From positions 1 through 64,000 of the forward strand of contig NZ_NQJF01000007.1 of assembly GCF_002245495.1 (NCBI RefSeq): DNA of 64,000 nucleotides. Direction: 5' to 3'. The notes beneath the pieces were generated by a model. That model did not search any database. It saw only the letters and a list, made by a program, of their open reading frames with translations, and was not told the origin of the DNA. How positions within the stretch are numbered: the stretch's first letter is position 1; each line of letters begins with the position of its first letter. Shown here piece after piece: positions 54,719 to 63,074 of this stretch. This stretch comes from Oceanimonas baumannii (GTDB taxonomy: Bacteria > Pseudomonadota > Gammaproteobacteria > Enterobacterales > Aeromonadaceae). A program made the position numbers and the translations under genes.

Positions 54719-54860
54719 TGTGAATTCCCCGAGGTTATGAAGCCGCCCTGATTACTTTCCGGCAAAATTGTGTAGAATAGTGCGGTTTTTTAAATCGCAT
54801 TGTAACATGCCCTTGCTGGTATGTGATCTGGAAGCTCTAACAACGAGAAGTCGGAACGTC

Positions 54861-55478
54861 ATGAAAAAAATTGTTTTCACGCTAGCCTTAATGCTCGGAG
54901 TGGCCGGTACCGCACAGGCCCAGGGCGATGTCGAAGCCGGAAAGGCCAAATCCGCCACCTGTGTTGCCTGTCATGGCAGCGACGGTAACAGCCCGACCGA
55001 CATGTACCCCAAAATTGCCGGACAGCATGCTTCCTACATGGAAAAGCAGCTGGCCGAATTCAAGGCTGCCGCCACCGGTGGTGCCGGTCGTGCCAACGCC
55101 ATCATGGGCGGTATGGCGATGCCTCTGTCCGAGCAGGATATGGCTGATCTGGCCGCTTACTTTGCCAGCCAGGCCATTACTCCGGTGCCGGTAGCGGAAG
55201 ACGTGATTGAGCGTGGTGCCGCGCTTTATCAGGGGGGGGATATCGAGCGTGGTGTGACCGCTTGTATCGCCTGTCATGGCCCCCGTGGTGAAGGTCTGGA
55301 ATCTGCTAAGTTCCCCAGCCTGAGCGGCCAGTATCCGGCTTATATAAAGACCCAGCTGGAAATGTTCCGCAGTGGTGATCGTAACAATGATCCCAACGGC
55401 ATGATGCGCGATATTGCCACCAAGCTGACCGACGATGATATTGCTGCGCTGTCTCAGTATGTGGCTGGCCTGCACTGA
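54861..55478 (+). CDS. Dihaem cytochrome c4
   Basis: A 205-residue periplasmic electron carrier with a signal peptide (cleavage after AQA, residue 20) and two homologous class I cytochrome domains, each with one haem: CVACH (34-38) and CIACH (135-139). Methionine ligands are likely in MGGMAMPLS and NDPNGMMRDIA. It transfers electrons from the bc1 complex to oxidases such as cbb3. The start at 54861 gives the proper signal peptide; the frame is open upstream. Confidence 0.94.
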   Translation: MKKIVFTLALMLGVAGTAQAQGDVEAGKAKSATCVACHGSDGNSPTDMYPKIAGQHASYMEKQLAEFKAAATGGAGRANAIMGGMAMPLSEQDMADLAAYFASQAITPVPVAEDVIERGAALYQGGDIERGVTACIACHGPRGEGLESAKFPSLSGQYPAYIKTQLEMFRSGDRNNDPNGMMRDIATKLTDDDIAALSQYVAGLH

Positions 55479-55485
55479 TAGATGA

Positions 55486-55513
55486 CGGGGGCCTGCAGGC
55501 CCCTCACTTTTCT
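55486..55513 (+). terminator. Probable cytochrome c4 terminator
   Basis: GGGGCC-TGCA-GGCCCC is a short perfect hairpin, followed by TCACTTTTCT, just after the stop. The T run is interrupted, so some read-through into the next gene is likely. Confidence 0.6.
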
Positions 55514-55522
55514 GGTTTATTG

Positions 55523-56182
55523 ATGTCCTCTTGCCCTCCTGTGTTTTGTTGCCCGCTCTGCGCCACTCCCGACCATACCTTGTTTTATCAGGATCACCGT
55601 GATTACCATCAATGCACTCGATGCCGGCTGATTTTTGTGGATCCTGCTCAGCGACTGACACAAAATGCGGAAAAAGCTGAGTATGATCTGCACCGCAACG
55701 ATATTCAGGATGCGGGTTACCGGCGCTTTTTAAGCCGGCTGGCCAATCCGCTGATGGCACGGCTGGCGCCGGGCAGCGAGGGGCTGGATTTTGGCTGCGG
55801 GCCGGGTCCGGCACTGGCGGCGATGTTTAATGAGGCAGGCTTTGTGGTCAGTACCTATGACCCTTACTATGCGGATCATCCCGAACGGCTGCGGCGACAG
55901 TATGACTTTGTCACCTGTACCGAGGCAATTGAGCATTTTTACTATCCCGGGCGGGAATGGCAGCGTTTACTGACCATGCTCAAACCGGGTGGCTGGCTGG
56001 GGTTGATGACCAAGCTGGCCCGGGACCAGGCGGCTTTTGCCTCCTGGCACTATAAACAGGATCCCACCCATGTCTGCTTTTTCAGCCGTAACACCTTTAT
56101 GTGGCTGGCAGAACGGGACGGGCTCGGCATTGAATTTATCGGTGCCGATGTCATTCTTCTGCACAAACCGGAGTCGTTATGA
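55523..56182 (+). CDS. Class I SAM-dependent methyltransferase with N-terminal zinc ribbon
   Basis: A 219-residue protein. Two cysteine pairs near the start (CPLC and CTRC, about 20 residues apart) look like a small zinc ribbon. The Rossmann-fold part has motif I GLDFGCGPGPALAAMF, an acidic residue in STYDPYY, YDFVTCTEAIEHFYYPG and LLTMLKPGGWLGLMT. Methyltransferases of this build act on varied small molecules or RNA; the substrate is unknown. It overlaps yihI by 4 bases, so the two are coupled. TTG directly before the ATG is an alternative start. Confidence 0.85.
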   Translation: MSSCPPVFCCPLCATPDHTLFYQDHRDYHQCTRCRLIFVDPAQRLTQNAEKAEYDLHRNDIQDAGYRRFLSRLANPLMARLAPGSEGLDFGCGPGPALAAMFNEAGFVVSTYDPYYADHPERLRRQYDFVTCTEAIEHFYYPGREWQRLLTMLKPGGWLGLMTKLARDQAAFASWHYKQDPTHVCFFSRNTFMWLAERDGLGIEFIGADVILLHKPESL

Positions 56183-56733
56183 CACGTATTAAGAAGGCCC
56201 GTACTCCGGGTCGTATCGGTGCCCGCAAGGAAAACCGCGAAACCGCCGAACAGAGCAGGGAACGCAAACGCAAAGCCAAGCGCAAGGGCCTGGCCCCGGG
56301 CTCCCGCCACAACGTGGAAGGTGGTACGCAGGGTGGCAAACCCCAGAAACCTTCCCAGGATCCCCGTCTGGGTTCACGCAAGCCCGTAGCCCTGGTGCAG
56401 GAAGACAACACCCGGGAGCAGGCCGTGGTGGCCCGCGCGCGTCCGGTGCCGACACCACAGCTCACGCCGGAGCAGGAGCTGGAGGCGCTGGAAAATAACG
56501 AGCGTCTGAACACCTTGCTGGACAGAGTGGAAGACGGTGACAAGCTGAGCAAGGAAGATAAAGTCTGGCTCGATCGTACCCTGGCCCGTCATCAACAGTT
56601 GCTGGAGCAGCTCGGTTTGCTGGACGAGGATGAGGAAGAAGGCGATGGCGAGCCCGGCGATGACCTCTGGGAGCGCTTTATGGACGCCGAGCTTGATCCT
56701 GCTCAATATCGGGAGGAGGAAGACAAGTCATGA
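56179..56733 (+). CDS. yihI: Der GTPase-activating protein YihI
   Basis: A 184-residue soluble protein that stimulates the Der GTPase during ribosome assembly in E. coli. A strongly basic N-terminus (TRIKKARTPGRIGARKENRE, then many Lys/Arg) is followed by an acidic C-terminal half (LTPEQELEALENNERLNTLLDRVEDG) ending in a very acidic tail. Placed before hemN as in E. coli, with one small gene between. Confidence 0.92.
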   Translation: MTRIKKARTPGRIGARKENRETAEQSRERKRKAKRKGLAPGSRHNVEGGTQGGKPQKPSQDPRLGSRKPVALVQEDNTREQAVVARARPVPTPQLTPEQELEALENNERLNTLLDRVEDGDKLSKEDKVWLDRTLARHQQLLEQLGLLDEDEEEGDGEPGDDLWERFMDAELDPAQYREEEDKS

Positions 56734-57188
56734 TCTCACCCTGGTTGATCGCTGCCCTGGCGGGTGGCGTCATCATTGTGGTGCTGGCCGTGTATGCGGG
56801 TATTTTGCTGGCCCGTCTGCGCCAGCAAACACAATTCCGGCAGCAGGCTATTACCAGACGCAATGAACGCATTCTTGAAAGCGTGCGGGTCATTGCCCTG
56901 GCGGTCAAGGAGGATCAGTGCAACCTGTCGGAGGGAGCCATTCGCCTGACTAATCTGCTGAATGCCCTACAGTTCGATCAGCCCAGAAACTTTGCCGAGG
57001 ATTATCCCGGCCTCTACGATCTCTATGACAGAGTGAAAGAGCTGCCGACCCACGAGGCCCGCAAACAGCTGAAGCGCAACGAACGCATGAAACAGGATCT
57101 GCAGCGGGCTGGCCATGAGGGTGAGCTGGAAGCCACTATTAAAACTGAGGTCGAGCGACTGGTCAGTCTGGAACTGCCCGGTCTCTGA
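56730..57188 (+). CDS. DUF2489 family protein
   Basis: A 152-residue protein with a single N-terminal membrane segment (LIAALAGGVIIVVLAVYAGILLA) and a cytoplasmic helical domain (RRNERILESVRVIALAVKEDQCNLSEGAIRLTNLLNAL). This domain of unknown function is found mostly between yihI and hemN in Vibrio-like bacteria. It overlaps yihI by 4 bases. Confidence 0.88.
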   Translation: MISPWLIAALAGGVIIVVLAVYAGILLARLRQQTQFRQQAITRRNERILESVRVIALAVKEDQCNLSEGAIRLTNLLNALQFDQPRNFAEDYPGLYDLYDRVKELPTHEARKQLKRNERMKQDLQRAGHEGELEATIKTEVERLVSLELPGL

Positions 57189-57202
57189 CCGGGGAGGAGA
57201 CA

Positions 57203-58570
57203 ATGTCAGCGATTGAGTGGGATCAGACCCTCATCGAAAAATACAATTACTCGGGGCCGCGGTATACCTCGTATCCTACCGCCCTCGAGTTTACCGCCGA
57301 CTTTGGCATGGATGAGTTCAGCGTTGCCGCCGCCCGCTACCCGGAGCGTCCGCTATCACTCTATGTACATATTCCGTTCTGTCACAAGCTTTGTTATTAC
57401 TGCGGCTGCAACAAGGTCATTACCCGCCACCAGGGCAAGGCCGATATCTATCTGGACTATCTGGAACGGGAAATTAAGGCCATGGCACCGCGTTTTGCCG
57501 GCCGTACCGTGACCCAGCTGCACTGGGGGGGCGGAACACCCACCTTTTTGACTGCCCCGCAAATACAGCGATTAAGCGGCCTGTTGCGCCAGCATTTTAA
57601 CTTTGCCGAGGTGGGTGAATTCAGCATCGAGATCGATCCCCGTCGTATTGAACTTGAGCTGCTTGATGTGCTGAAAGCGGAAGGGTTTAACCGTATCAGC
57701 CTGGGGGTGCAGGACTTTAACAAGGACGTGCAGAAAGTCGTGAACCGGGAGCAGGATAACGACTTTATCAAGGCGCTGGTGGCCCGGGCCACCGAACTGG
57801 GGTTTGTTTCCACCAATCTGGATTTAATTTATGGTCTGCCGTTGCAGACCCCGGAAAGCTTTCACCACACCCTGGAGCAGGTGGTGGCCATGAGCCCGGC
57901 GCGGCTGTCGGTGTTCAACTACGCTCACCTGCCCAGCCGGTTTTCTGCGCAGCGCAAGCTGAAGGACGAAGACATGCCGGCACCGGCCATGAAGCTGGCC
58001 ATGCTGCAGGACAGTATTCGCTACCTTACCGGCCAGGGGTATCAGTTTATCGGCATGGATCACTTTGCCTTGCCTGACGACAGTCTGGCGGTGGCCCAGC
58101 GCAACGGCGAACTGCACCGTAACTTTCAGGGCTACACCACCCAGGGAGAATGTGATCTGTTAGGGCTTGGGGTGTCTTCGATCAGCATGATTGGCGACGC
58201 TTATTCCCAGAATCACAAGGATCTGAAACAGTATTACGCTCAGCTTGATGAGCTGGGCCATGCCCAGACCGTGGGTTACGCCCTGAACGAAGATGACTGT
58301 CTGCGTCGGGATCTGATCAAGACTCTGATCTGTAATTTCGAGCTGGAGTTTGCACCGCTGGCACAGCAATACGGCATCGATTTTGACGGCTATTTCGCCG
58401 AAGATCTGCGGTTGCTGCAAACCTTTGTGGACGATGGGCTGGTGATCCGGGAGGCAGGTCGCATCAGGGTAACGGCCAAGGGCCGGTTGCTGATCCGCAA
58501 TATCTGCATGTGCTTTGATGTGCACTCCCGCAAGCAGGCGCGCCGGCAGCAGTTTTCCCGGGTGATCTGA
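57203..58570 (+). CDS. hemN: Oxygen-independent coproporphyrinogen III dehydrogenase
   Basis: A 455-residue radical-SAM enzyme making protoporphyrinogen IX without oxygen. The cluster motif is Cys60-x3-Cys64-x2-Cys67 with Cys69 following (FCHKLCYYCGCN), and the glycine-rich SAM site HWGGGTPTFL. The C-terminal domain includes YFAEDLRLLQTFVDDGLV. Length equals E. coli HemN (457). It complements the hemCDXY genes seen at 14.8-18.8 kb. Confidence 0.96.
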   Translation: MSAIEWDQTLIEKYNYSGPRYTSYPTALEFTADFGMDEFSVAAARYPERPLSLYVHIPFCHKLCYYCGCNKVITRHQGKADIYLDYLEREIKAMAPRFAGRTVTQLHWGGGTPTFLTAPQIQRLSGLLRQHFNFAEVGEFSIEIDPRRIELELLDVLKAEGFNRISLGVQDFNKDVQKVVNREQDNDFIKALVARATELGFVSTNLDLIYGLPLQTPESFHHTLEQVVAMSPARLSVFNYAHLPSRFSAQRKLKDEDMPAPAMKLAMLQDSIRYLTGQGYQFIGMDHFALPDDSLAVAQRNGELHRNFQGYTTQGECDLLGLGVSSISMIGDAYSQNHKDLKQYYAQLDELGHAQTVGYALNEDDCLRRDLIKTLICNFELEFAPLAQQYGIDFDGYFAEDLRLLQTFVDDGLVIREAGRIRVTAKGRLLIRNICMCFDVHSRKQARRQQFSRVI

Positions 58571-58610
58571 CAAACACAGGGCGGTCAGCGAGCAGTCAAA
58601 CGAAATAAAT

Positions 58611-58643
58611 CCGGGCCGCGCGCAAATATTGCGAGCGGCCCGG
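58611..58643. terminator. Strong hairpin between hemN and the protease gene
   Basis: CCGGGCCGC / GCGGCCCGG with an inner GCGCAA/TTGCG extension forms a very stable stem between convergent genes. Only a short T run follows (CGTTTATGG), so it may act as a barrier or a weak terminator in both directions. Confidence 0.65.
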
Positions 58644-58662
58644 GCCGTTTATGGCGGTGCTG

Positions 58663-60513
58663 TCAGCATTTTCCTTTGCCGGCTTTGCCTGGCGGACAGT
58701 TGCCTCCACCACCGGTATCTCCACCACCACTATCGCCGGTATTGCCGCTGATACGCCCCCTGTCTTTGACCGTCAGGTCCATATTAATACTGGTGCTTTG
58801 CCCGATGTCATCGATGACGGTAAGGGTAACGGTATAGGTTGTTGCTTCATCGTAATTATGGCTCTGATTAACTCCGAAGCTATTACTGCCATCTCCAAAC
58901 GCCCAGGCATAACTGTCGATACCCATATCGTCCTGGCTGGCCGAGGCATCAAAGCTGCAGGAGAGCTTGTTGCAGCTGTAGCTGAAGGCCGCTACAGGGG
59001 CGGTATCGGAACCGGGAGGGGGAGGTGTGCTGTTCAACGACAGGGCATTGGCCAGGTTAAGGCGGCCATGTTGCGTCCAGCTTTGCATATTCTGGCCCCT
59101 GGCCCCGATTTTGTCGGCGCCCTGTTCCAGCCGGTAGCGAACCCGCTCATGGCAGGGGGTATCGCCACACAGGGGGGCACCGTTGGTGTCGGTACCGGTC
59201 ATACTCGTTTCCAGCGCGGCCCATACCATGGCCGCACCGGCCGCCACCAGGGGGGATGACATGGAGGTGCCGCTCCACCAGTCCACACAACTGTCGGTGC
59301 CGGGCGTATAGGTTCCACAGTGGGCATCGGGCAGAATACCGATAATATCTTTGCCCGGCGCACTCAGGCTGACCCAGTCATTGCCATAGGTGGAAAAGGA
59401 AGCCCTGTCGTCATTGTGATCCGTGGCCGCGACCGCAATCACGGTGGACTCACCGTTGTCAGACAAGCAGGCTGCGGGGTAGGTTTTGGCCTGGTCACCG
59501 TTGTTGCCGGCGCCGGCCACCAGCACCACACCCCGATTCCGGGCCAGTTGTACCGCCTCGCATTCGGCGGTGGAAGGGTCGGTGGCAAAAATATTACCAC
59601 CGGCGTCTATCAGGTCGCTGCCATAGCTCATGTTGATGACCTTGTAGCCCAGCTCGGTAGCCCGGGTAATACCTTCTGCCGAAGCCGATACCGGACACAG
59701 ACCAACAAAAAAGTAATTGAGTCCGTCGGTGATCAGCTCCTGGTAGCATACCTTGAAGACCCCGATACCGGCATTCCAGGCGGCCCCGGCAATACCCTTG
59801 CCGTTATTGGTGTTAGCGGCGATTTCGGATGCCACAAAGGTGCCGTGACCCAGGGTATCGCAGGCGGTACCGGTACACCCCCATAGCTCGGCGGCCTGGA
59901 CAATGTCTTCCTGGTCCAGACATTTGTCCTTCAATTCCAGGGCGTTGCAGTCGGCCCCGCTATCCAGTACCGCCACGGCTGGCAGGCTGGCGGTGGAGAC
60001 ATTGAGCAGGCTGTTGCTTGCCAGCCAGTCCCAGGCCATGGGAGCTTCGATGTCGGCACCGGGGCTGCCGCTGGTCGTGCTCAGTTGTGCACCGAGCGGG
60101 GTCTGGCGCACATAAGTATGAGCCTGGCCGGTATTGTGCAGTGACCACTGTTCTTCAAAGAAATTGTTACTGCCAGCCGGGGTGGGGCCAGTTTCTTCGC
60201 TGGGCACGACCAGCAGCCGGTAATAGTCTGGCTCGGCATAAAGCACATTGGGGCTGTTGTTATAGGCTGCTACCATCTCTGGCACCGAGCCGGCGGGGAC
60301 CTGTATGATTTTTGCGCCAATGCCGGGAATGGTTTTCAGCGACTTCCCCCCCAGTTTCCGGTGCAGTTTGCCCATCTCGGAGGCAGCCGTGCCGGGGATG
60401 AATTTCACCAGAATTTGGTTGTCCGCATAGGGCTTAAGAGGGCGGGGCTCCGGCGCAGCCAGGGCAGGCAGGGTAAGCAGCCCGGCCAGCACCAGTATAG
60501 TGAATCTGAACAT
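58663..60513 (-). CDS. Secreted subtilisin-like serine protease with PKD domain
   Basis: A 616-residue extracellular S8-family protease. Signal peptide 1-20; an inhibitor-like pro-region follows (about 25-100; QILVKFIPGTA...VLYAEPDYY). The catalytic domain has Asp184 (AVLDSGAD), His223 (LGHGTFVASEI), the oxyanion Asn337 (GAGNNGD) and Ser417 (SGTSMSSPLVAAGAA), with many cysteines that suggest disulfides. A linker of prolines leads to one PKD domain (about 505-595; YAWAFGDGSNSFG). The end is glycine-rich and closes with CPPGKAGKGKC. Probably used to degrade external protein. It is inserted between otherwise conserved hemN and glnG neighbours. Confidence 0.9.
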   Translation of the reverse strand: MFRFTILVLAGLLTLPALAAPEPRPLKPYADNQILVKFIPGTAASEMGKLHRKLGGKSLKTIPGIGAKIIQVPAGSVPEMVAAYNNSPNVLYAEPDYYRLLVVPSEETGPTPAGSNNFFEEQWSLHNTGQAHTYVRQTPLGAQLSTTSGSPGADIEAPMAWDWLASNSLLNVSTASLPAVAVLDSGADCNALELKDKCLDQEDIVQAAELWGCTGTACDTLGHGTFVASEIAANTNNGKGIAGAAWNAGIGVFKVCYQELITDGLNYFFVGLCPVSASAEGITRATELGYKVINMSYGSDLIDAGGNIFATDPSTAECEAVQLARNRGVVLVAGAGNNGDQAKTYPAACLSDNGESTVIAVAATDHNDDRASFSTYGNDWVSLSAPGKDIIGILPDAHCGTYTPGTDSCVDWWSGTSMSSPLVAAGAAMVWAALETSMTGTDTNGAPLCGDTPCHERVRYRLEQGADKIGARGQNMQSWTQHGRLNLANALSLNSTPPPPGSDTAPVAAFSYSCNKLSCSFDASASQDDMGIDSYAWAFGDGSNSFGVNQSHNYDEATTYTVTLTVIDDIGQSTSINMDLTVKDRGRISGNTGDSGGGDTGGGGNCPPGKAGKGKC

Positions 60514-60595
60514 GGTGACCTTCCTTAGCTTCCTTTATGAATGGTGGAAACATATTCAAGGATAGTCATCAGTGGGGTGATGAGATTGTCTTCTG

Positions 60596-61600
60596 TTACT
60601 CGCGCCCGGCGCAGGTCAGCAGTAACGCGGTTCTTTCTTCCGGGCTGATAAAGGCCATATTGAGCGCATTTTCCTGACATTGGCGCGTTTGCTGCGGGCT
60701 CAGGCCGGCACGCACGGCGGTCTCCATATACTCATGGCGCAGCTCAATGCCTTCTACCGCCGGATCGTCGGTATTGAGACATACCCGGATGCCCTGCTCC
60801 AGAAAGCGGTGAATGGGGTGATGAGCGAGATCAGACACGGTGCTGGTCTGCAGGTTGGAGGTAAGACAGGACTCGATGCCGATCTGGTGCTCTGCCAGAT
60901 AGTTAAGCAGAGATTCGTCTTCCACTGCCCTTACACCGTGGCCAATACGCGTAGCCCCCAGGTCGTGCACAGCCTGCCAGACGCTGGCGCTGCCGGCGGC
61001 TTCACCGGCGTGTACGGTGGCCTGCAGGCCCGCTTCCCGTACCCGGCGGAAGTGTTCGGTGAAGAGCTCACCGGGAAAACCGGCTTCGTCCCCGGCCAGA
61101 TCCATGGCAACCAGTTTACCGGCATGGGCCAGACAGGCATCCAGCTCGCGGGTGCAGGCGGCCTGGCCAAAGGTGCGGCTCATGATACCAATCAGCTTTA
61201 CCGGTATACCGAAGTCCCGGCTGCCGGCGGTGATGCCGTCGATGACCGCTTCCACTACGCCTTCAGGCTCAAGCCGGTGGCTCATAGCCATGTAACCCGG
61301 GCTGAAACGCAGCTCGGCGTAGTCGATGCCGGCCCGTTGCAGGTCTTCCACGTTTTCATAGGCCACCCGGCGGCAGGCATCGTAATTGCCCAACACCCGT
61401 ACCCCCCAGTCGAGTCTGGCCAGAAAAGACAGCAGATCGGGGGTATTGCCCTGTACCTGCACATGGGGCAGCAGCCCGTCCAGGTTGTCGGCTGGCAGGG
61501 GCAGATTAAAGTCCCGGCCCAGCGCCAGTATAGTGGAGGGGCGAATATTACCGTCCAGATGGCGGTGCAGGTCGAGCAGAGGCAGGTTGGTATCGATCAT
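60596..61600 (-). CDS. add: Adenosine deaminase
   Basis: A 334-residue zinc enzyme converting adenosine to inosine in purine salvage. Zinc and catalytic motifs are HRHLDG (12-17), [16 protein letters not shown] and NTDDPAVEG; the sequence follows E. coli Add closely along its whole length. It lies 31 bases after glnG, so it may be read from the nitrogen-control operon. Confidence 0.94.
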   Translation of the reverse strand: MIDTNLPLLDLHRHLDGNIRPSTILALGRDFNLPLPADNLDGLLPHVQVQGNTPDLLSFLARLDWGVRVLGNYDACRRVAYENVEDLQRAGIDYAELRFSPGYMAMSHRLEPEGVVEAVIDGITAGSRDFGIPVKLIGIMSRTFGQAACTRELDACLAHAGKLVAMDLAGDEAGFPGELFTEHFRRVREAGLQATVHAGEAAGSASVWQAVHDLGATRIGHGVRAVEDESLLNYLAEHQIGIESCLTSNLQTSTVSDLAHHPIHRFLEQGIRVCLNTDDPAVEGIELRHEYMETAVRAGLSPQQTRQCQENALNMAFISPEERTALLLTCAGRE

Positions 61601-61631
61601 GACGGCTCCTGTTAAAGGGGGGCTGGACAGC

Positions 61632-63065
61632 TTAATCCTTTGCTGCCGACGCCTCCGGTTGCAGCTCTTTCAGCTTGCGGGTCAGGGTATTACGGCCCCA
61701 ACCCAGCAGGCGGGCGGCTTCCTGTTTGTGCCCCCGGCTTTGCGTGAGCGCGCAGTCGAGCAGAATGCGTTCAAATTCGGGCATGGCCTCGGCCAGCAGA
61801 TCCTTTCGGCCCCGGGCCAGTTCGCTGCTGGCCCAGTGCTTCAGCGCTTCACGCCAGTCCGTGGGCAGGTTGCCCGGGTGCAGTTCCGGTTCGCTCTCCC
61901 GCTTCAGCAGTTCGGGGGGCAGATCCGAGATAAGCACTTCCTGGCCGGAAGCCATCACCGTAAGCCAGCGACACACATTCTCCAGCTGACGCACGTTGCC
62001 GGGCCAGGGCTGTTGCTGCAGCAGCGCCTGTGTTTCCGGATGCAGGGTCTTGGCGTCTACCCCCAGTTCGGCAGCGGCCAGCCCCAGAAAGTGCCGGGCC
62101 AGTCTGGGAATATCCTCCCGCCGTTCCTTCAGGGCCGGCATATGCACGCGGATCACGTTAAGGCGATGAAACAGGTCTTCCCGGAAATCTCCCTTGGCGA
62201 CCTTTTTTTCCAGATCCTGATGGGTTGCGGCGATAATGCGTACATCTACCTTGATGGGCTGATGGCCGCCGACCCGATAAAACTGGCCGTCGGCCAGCAC
62301 ACGCAGCAGCCGGGTCTGAATATCCAGTGGCATGTCGCCAATTTCGTCCAGAAACAGGGTGCCACCATCGGCCTGTTCAAAGCGGCCGCGCCGCACACTG
62401 TTGGCTCCGGTGAATGCCCCTTTCTCATGGCCGAATAACTCCGATTCGATCAGATCCTTGGGGATGGCAGCCATGTTCAGGGCAATAAAGGACTGCGCGG
62501 CCCGCGGGCTGTGTTTGTGCAGGGCGTGGGCCACCAGCTCTTTGCCGGTACCGCTCTGGCCGTTAATTAATACGGAAATGGAGGAGCGGGCCAGCCGGCC
62601 AATAGCACGAAACACTTCCTGCATGGCCGGTGCTTCGCCGATGATCTCGGGAGTGCGTACCGCCTCTGTCTGTTCGCTGGAGGCTTTGTGCCGGCTTTCT
62701 TTTATAAAGGCCACTGCGCGTTGTACCAGCGCCACGGCATCATCAATGTCGAAGGGTTTGGGCAGGTACTCAAAGGCTCCCCGCTGGTAAGCGTTAACTG
62801 CGCTATCCAGATCCGAGTGGGCCGTCATGATGATGACCGGCAGGCCGGGAACTCGCTGGTGAATGGCACCAAGCAAAGTGAGGCCGTCCATACCGCCCAT
62901 ACGAATGTCGGAGATCACCACATCCGGATGCGCATCCATCAGGGCGTCAAGCACGCTTTCTCCGTCTTCAAAGCTGCGACAGCGAAACCCGGCCTGGGCC
63001 AGAGCCCGTTCCAGTACCCATCGAATGGAGCTGTCGTCATCAACGACCCAAATCAGTTCAGCCAT
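61632..63065 (-). CDS. glnG: Nitrogen regulation response regulator NtrC
   Basis: A 477-residue sigma-54-dependent activator. Receiver domain 1-120 with phosphoacceptor Asp53 (VVISDIRM); AAA+ domain with Walker A GQSGTGKE, the sigma-54 contact loop GAFTGA, and Walker [13 protein letters not shown]-terminal Fis-type helix-turn-helix ([21 protein letters not shown]). It follows glnL after 9 bases. glnA, normally upstream of glnL, would lie outside the window. Confidence 0.97.
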   Translation of the reverse strand: MAELIWVVDDDSSIRWVLERALAQAGFRCRSFEDGESVLDALMDAHPDVVISDIRMGGMDGLTLLGAIHQRVPGLPVIIMTAHSDLDSAVNAYQRGAFEYLPKPFDIDDAVALVQRAVAFIKESRHKASSEQTEAVRTPEIIGEAPAMQEVFRAIGRLARSSISVLINGQSGTGKELVAHALHKHSPRAAQSFIALNMAAIPKDLIESELFGHEKGAFTGANSVRRGRFEQADGGTLFLDEIGDMPLDIQTRLLRVLADGQFYRVGGHQPIKVDVRIIAATHQDLEKKVAKGDFREDLFHRLNVIRVHMPALKERREDIPRLARHFLGLAAAELGVDAKTLHPETQALLQQQPWPGNVRQLENVCRWLTVMASGQEVLISDLPPELLKRESEPELHPGNLPTDWREALKHWASSELARGRKDLLAEAMPEFERILLDCALTQSRGHKQEAARLLGWGRNTLTRKLKELQPEASAAKD

Positions 63066-63074
63066 AGTGTGCTC

